DNA of 64,000 bases from Tahibacter soli (lineage in GTDB: Bacteria > Pseudomonadota > Gammaproteobacteria > Xanthomonadales > Rhodanobacteraceae). The stretch spans positions 1-64,000 of the forward strand of contig NZ_JAOVZO020000003.1 in the NCBI RefSeq assembly GCF_025717065.2. The letters are read 5' to 3'. Made by a program: the position numbers and the translations under genes. Of the stretch, positions 60,977 to 64,000 are shown piece after piece. The notes under the pieces are model-generated. The model made no database searches. It worked only from the letters and a program-made list of their open reading frames with translations, and was not told the origin of the DNA. The stretch's first letter is position 1. Every line of letters starts with the position of its first letter.

Positions 60977-63900
60977 ATGTTCAGAATTTTCAGGGCGAGA
61001 GCGCGTCGGGGGTCCGACGTGAATCCGCGACCGTACGGCGTCGATCCCCAGGGTGTCGGCCCGACTCCCGAACCGCGCAGCCGGTCTGGCGTTGCGTCGC
61101 TGAAGCACGCGTACGAACGCCTTCGCGCTTCGATGCGGCAGATGATGCGAAATCGCGGCGCGACCTTCGCGCAATGCCCCGCGGCAAGGTCGTCCGAGGC
61201 CGCAAATCCGACCGTCGCCGGCCTTCCGTCGGGGCGAGTCAACCGCGTCAGGCCGCGTCCGGCGGGCTTGACGATAGCGGCAGGTTTCGCGGCGGCGTTC
61301 TCGATGGCAGGGGCGGTGTCGGCGGCGGACATCCCGTGGAGCTGCAACCAGTTCGCCTACCTGTTCCAGGGCGCGAGCGGCTCGGGGGGCAACGTGACGA
61401 GGGTGAATCTGGCCTCCGGCGCCAGCCAGTCCGTGGGCAACATGACGTCCCGTCTCAATGGCGTGGGCTTCAACACGCGCGACAACTATTTCTACGGTTG
61501 GGACGTCGACAACAACCGGCTGATGCGGGTGAGTTCGGACCTGACCCTGACGAACCTCGGCAGGCCTGCGGGCGTGTCGGCGACCGCCGACTACAACGTG
61601 GGCGACTTCGACGACAGCGGTCGTCTCTGGCTGTCGTCGTCCGACAGGAACGACTGGGTGGCGATCGATCTGGCCGACCGGAATTCGGCGACGTACGCGA
61701 CGGTGGTGCGTTCGGGCTCGGCGCAGCTCGTGCCGGCCGGACACAACAGCGCCGACTGGTCATGGATCAACGGCGCCTTCTATCGCGTGGCGGTGGACCG
61801 GACGAACCCCTGGCGGCCGCGCCTGATCCGGTTTTCGCCCGGCAGTTCCGGCAACGGAACGGTGACCAATCTCGGTGTCATCGCCGGGCTGACGCCGACC
61901 ACCACGAATACGAACTTCGGCGCCACGTACTCCGGGCCGGGCGGCTTTTTGTACGGCAGCGACAACCAGTCGGGTCGAATTTTCCGCGTCGATACGGGTG
62001 CGGCCAGCCCCGCGGCGACGCTCATGTCGACGGGGCCGGCCTCGACCGGCAACGATGGCGCGCGTTGCGCGAGCGCGACGATCGATCAGGCGACCCTGCA
62101 GCTCGCGAAAGCCTGGGGGGCCAACATCGCGGGCAATCAGGTAACGATCGGCGCGACCACCGGCGGTACGAACAACACGGTCGCATTCACGGCAACCGCA
62201 CCGGCGGCGGCCAACAGCGGCGCGGCGGTCGCGATCAATGTCGGGAGCGTCGTCACGTTGCCTGCCGAGGGCGGGCCGAACGTCGCCAACTACACGACGA
62301 CGCTGGCATGCACCGGGGGACATACGCTGTCCGGCACGAATGGCCAGCAGGCCAATACGCTTACGATCAACAGCACGAATGCGGCGGTGTGTACTTATAC
62401 AAATACGGTGCGCCGACCGACGCTGCAGGCGGCGAAATTCGCAACCGCCGCGGGCACGTTCTCGTTCACCGGCAACAACGGGTATCCGGGAGATACGATC
62501 GCGGCGGCCGCGAATGCCTGGACCAACGGCGCCGTGCGCCAGCTCAGCGCCCCGAACGTGGCGGTAACGCTGACGGAAGCCGATCCGGGGGCCGGCTGGG
62601 TGAACTCGGTGGACACCTGCCGCGACGTGAACAACGGCAGCGCCCCGATTCCCGGACTCACCTACAACGCGGCAACGCGTACCTACACGATACCCGCCGC
62701 TCGGGTACTGCCGAACAGCGCCATCATCTGCGGGTTCGTCAATACCCGGGTACCGACGCTGCAGGCGGCGAAATTCGCGACCGCCGCGGGCACGTTCTCG
62801 TTCACCGGCAACAACGGTTATGCGGGAGACACGATCGCGGCCGCCGCGAACGCCTGGACCAACGGCGCCGTGCGCCAGCTCAGCGGCTCGAACGTGGCGG
62901 TGACGCTGACGGAAACCGATCCGGGCGCCGGCTGGGTCAATTCGGTGGACAACTGCCGCGACATGAACAACGGCAACGTCCCGATCCCGGGACTCACCTA
63001 CAACACGGCAACACGTACCTACACGATACCCGCCGCGCGGGTATTGCCGAACAGCGCCATCATCTGCGGTTTCGTCAACCGGCGGGCCGCGACGCTGCAG
63101 CTTGCCAAAGCATGGAGCGCCGACAGCCGCGCCGGCGATCAGGTGACCATCGGCGCAACGACGGGCGGAACGAACAACACCGCGACGTTTGCCGCGACCG
63201 CGCCGACGGCCGCCAACAGCGGTGCGGCGGTCGTCGTGACGGTCGGCGACGTCGTGACGCTGCCCGCCGAAGGCGGAACGAACGTCGCCAACTACACGAC
63301 GACGTTGGCCTGCACCGGCGGACATACGCTGTCGGGCACGAACGGCCAGCAGACGAATACGCTGACGATCACGAGCCCGAACGCCGCAGTGTGCACGTAT
63401 ACGAACACGCGCCGATCGCAGCAGCTGACGCTCGCCAAGACCTGGGCCGCCGGATCGACCGCCGGTCACACGGCGACGGCAACGACGACCGGCGGCACGA
63501 ACAACGCGACGTTCGCCTCGACCGCGCCGACCGCCACGACCGGCACGGCCGTAACCGTGCGTGCCGGCGACGTGATCACGCTGCCTGCCGAAACCTTTGG
63601 CGGCGGCGCGACCGCGGCGAGCTACGACGCCATCGTGCAATGCACGGGCGGCAGCACGCTGGCGTCCGGTGCGACCGGCCGCCCGCTCACGATCAGCGCC
63701 AGCGCGACGGCAACGACCTGCACCTACACGAACACGCGCGTCGTCGCGCCACAGTTGACCGTGGCGAAGACGACGAGCACGCCGCGTTTCACGGTGGGCG
63801 TGGCGGCGAGCTTCACGCTGACGGTGACGAATTCCGGCACCGTGGCAACGACGGCGCAGACGGTCGTGACCGACACGGTGCCCGCAAGCCTGACGCTCGG

Positions 63901-64000
63901 CGCGATGCCGGCCGATTGCACGGCGAACGGCCAGACCGTCACCTGCACGATCGCCGCCGGCCTCGCCGTCAACGCGAGCGCGGCATTCGTGATCCCGGTG
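60977..64000 (+). CDS. Giant secreted repeat protein, 3' end outside the window
   Basis: An open frame from ATG 60977 (an in-frame TAG lies just upstream) to the window edge, 1008 codons with no stop. A basic N-terminus of about 95 residues precedes the signal-like segment (AGLTIAAGFAAAFSMAGAVS at 95-114). Residues about 118-360 form a DUF6923-like beta-propeller (WSCNQFAYLFQGASGSG, RLNGVGFNTRDNYFYGWD). Repeats follow: A (LQLAKAWGANIAGNQVTI), B, B, A, A-like, then a DUF11-type unit (LTVAKTTSTPRFTVGVAASF). Two B units of 112 residues are nearly identical. Probably a surface stalk protein with a C-terminal anchor beyond the edge. A later in-frame Met (RQMMRNRG) is a possible alternative start. 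Confidence 0.85.
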   Translation, partial: MFRIFRARARRGSDVNPRPYGVDPQGVGPTPEPRSRSGVASLKHAYERLRASMRQMMRNRGATFAQCPAARSSEAANPTVAGLPSGRVNRVRPRPAGLTIAAGFAAAFSMAGAVSAADIPWSCNQFAYLFQGASGSGGNVTRVNLASGASQSVGNMTSRLNGVGFNTRDNYFYGWDVDNNRLMRVSSDLTLTNLGRPAGVSATADYNVGDFDDSGRLWLSSSDRNDWVAIDLADRNSATYATVVRSGSAQLVPAGHNSADWSWINGAFYRVAVDRTNPWRPRLIRFSPGSSGNGTVTNLGVIAGLTPTTTNTNFGATYSGPGGFLYGSDNQSGRIFRVDTGAASPAATLMSTGPASTGNDGARCASATIDQATLQLAKAWGANIAGNQVTIGATTGGTNNTVAFTATAPAAANSGAAVAINVGSVVTLPAEGGPNVANYTTTLACTGGHTLSGTNGQQANTLTINSTNAAVCTYTNTVRRPTLQAAKFATAAGTFSFTGNNGYPGDTIAAAANAWTNGAVRQLSAPNVAVTLTEADPGAGWVNSVDTCRDVNNGSAPIPGLTYNAATRTYTIPAARVLPNSAIICGFVNTRVPTLQAAKFATAAGTFSFTGNNGYAGDTIAAAANAWTNGAVRQLSGSNVAVTLTETDPGAGWVNSVDNCRDMNNGNVPIPGLTYNTATRTYTIPAARVLPNSAIICGFVNRRAATLQLAKAWSADSRAGDQVTIGATTGGTNNTATFAATAPTAANSGAAVVVTVGDVVTLPAEGGTNVANYTTTLACTGGHTLSGTNGQQTNTLTITSPNAAVCTYTNTRRSQQLTLAKTWAAGSTAGHTATATTTGGTNNATFASTAPTATTGTAVTVRAGDVITLPAETFGGGATAASYDAIVQCTGGSTLASGATGRPLTISASATATTCTYTNTRVVAPQLTVAKTTSTPRFTVGVAASFTLTVTNSGTVATTAQTVVTDTVPASLTLGAMPADCTANGQTVTCTIAAGLAVNASAAFVIPV
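62090..63411 (+). repeat. A-B-B-A repeat block inside the last gene
   Basis: Unit A at 62090-62416 and 63089-63411 (about 109 codons). Unit B at 62417-62752 and 62753-63088 (exactly 336 bases each). The two B copies differ at few bases over long stretches such as GCCTGGACCAACGGCGCCGT, indicating recent duplication or gene conversion. Confidence 0.88.

Overview
The window is high-GC chromosomal DNA of a Gram-negative proteobacterium. It carries Tat and Sec signal peptides, outer-membrane-type and IPTL-CTERM-like surface proteins, paired M13 peptidases, a CbrA-like hybrid kinase and secreted proteins ending in an F-x-x-G-F-[EQ] tail. I infer Gammaproteobacteria, most likely the Xanthomonadales/Rhodanobacteraceae (Dokdonella/Tahibacter type), from gene content alone. 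I see no rRNA, tRNA, CRISPR array, transposase or phage gene. The strongest accessory signals are secreted repeat proteins, broken genes and intergenic hairpin repeats.

Layout. 17-2110 (minus): three small uncharacterised genes. 2334-8435 (plus): a tightly overlapping trio made of a Tat-exported multicopper oxidase, a protein with a cysteine-less SCO-like domain fused to a large unknown domain, and a SCO / cytochrome c / periplasmic-binding-like fusion. I regard this as the best candidate for an undescribed system, probably copper-dependent redox chemistry outside the cytoplasm. 9119-12285: an outer-membrane transporter-like protein, a multi-hairpin intergenic element, and an AraC / VOC / methylated-DNA-methyltransferase operon. 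12314-18419: a broken Ig-like fragment, a secreted protein, and a 1655-residue protein with 11 Ig-like repeats and a degenerate metallopeptidase-like domain. 18499-23070: GFA-type and SRPBCC proteins, then a transporter-domain hybrid histidine kinase. 23134-24312: a HigBA-type toxin-antitoxin pair and a SymE-like gene with an in-frame stop. 24852-26779: a small tailed secreted protein coupled to a collagen-like protein.

27020-34354: VOC, DUF2569, saccharopine-dehydrogenase-like and SDR enzymes, AraC and LysR regulators, an MFS exporter, DUF3309 and CsbD stress proteins. 34545-36444: a LytTR response regulator coupled to a LytS-type kinase that carries a frameshift. 36633-41206: tandem PD40 beta-propeller paralogues around a hairpin repeat, an S41 peptidase, a VOC protein and a small secreted protein. 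41264-45449: two M13 metallopeptidases. 45585-46970: an MBL/beta-CASP nuclease. 47290-52203: a giant PPC / P-domain / DUF11 / IPTL-CTERM-like surface protein with an amber codon near its N-terminus. 52336-55821: amidotransferase, flavin amine oxidase, TIGR03032 protein. 55825-60221: a secreted parallel-beta-helix protein next to a CadC-like membrane regulator. 60977-64000: the start of another giant secreted repeat protein that runs off the right edge.

A recurring theme is the secreted surface proteome (four large repeat proteins, two tailed proteins, M13 and S41 peptidases). Several of these and their neighbours show recent change: a nonsense codon, a frameshift, a gene fragment and near-identical internal duplications. 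A family of paired GC-rich hairpins sits in three intergenic gaps, with a single hairpin in a fourth.
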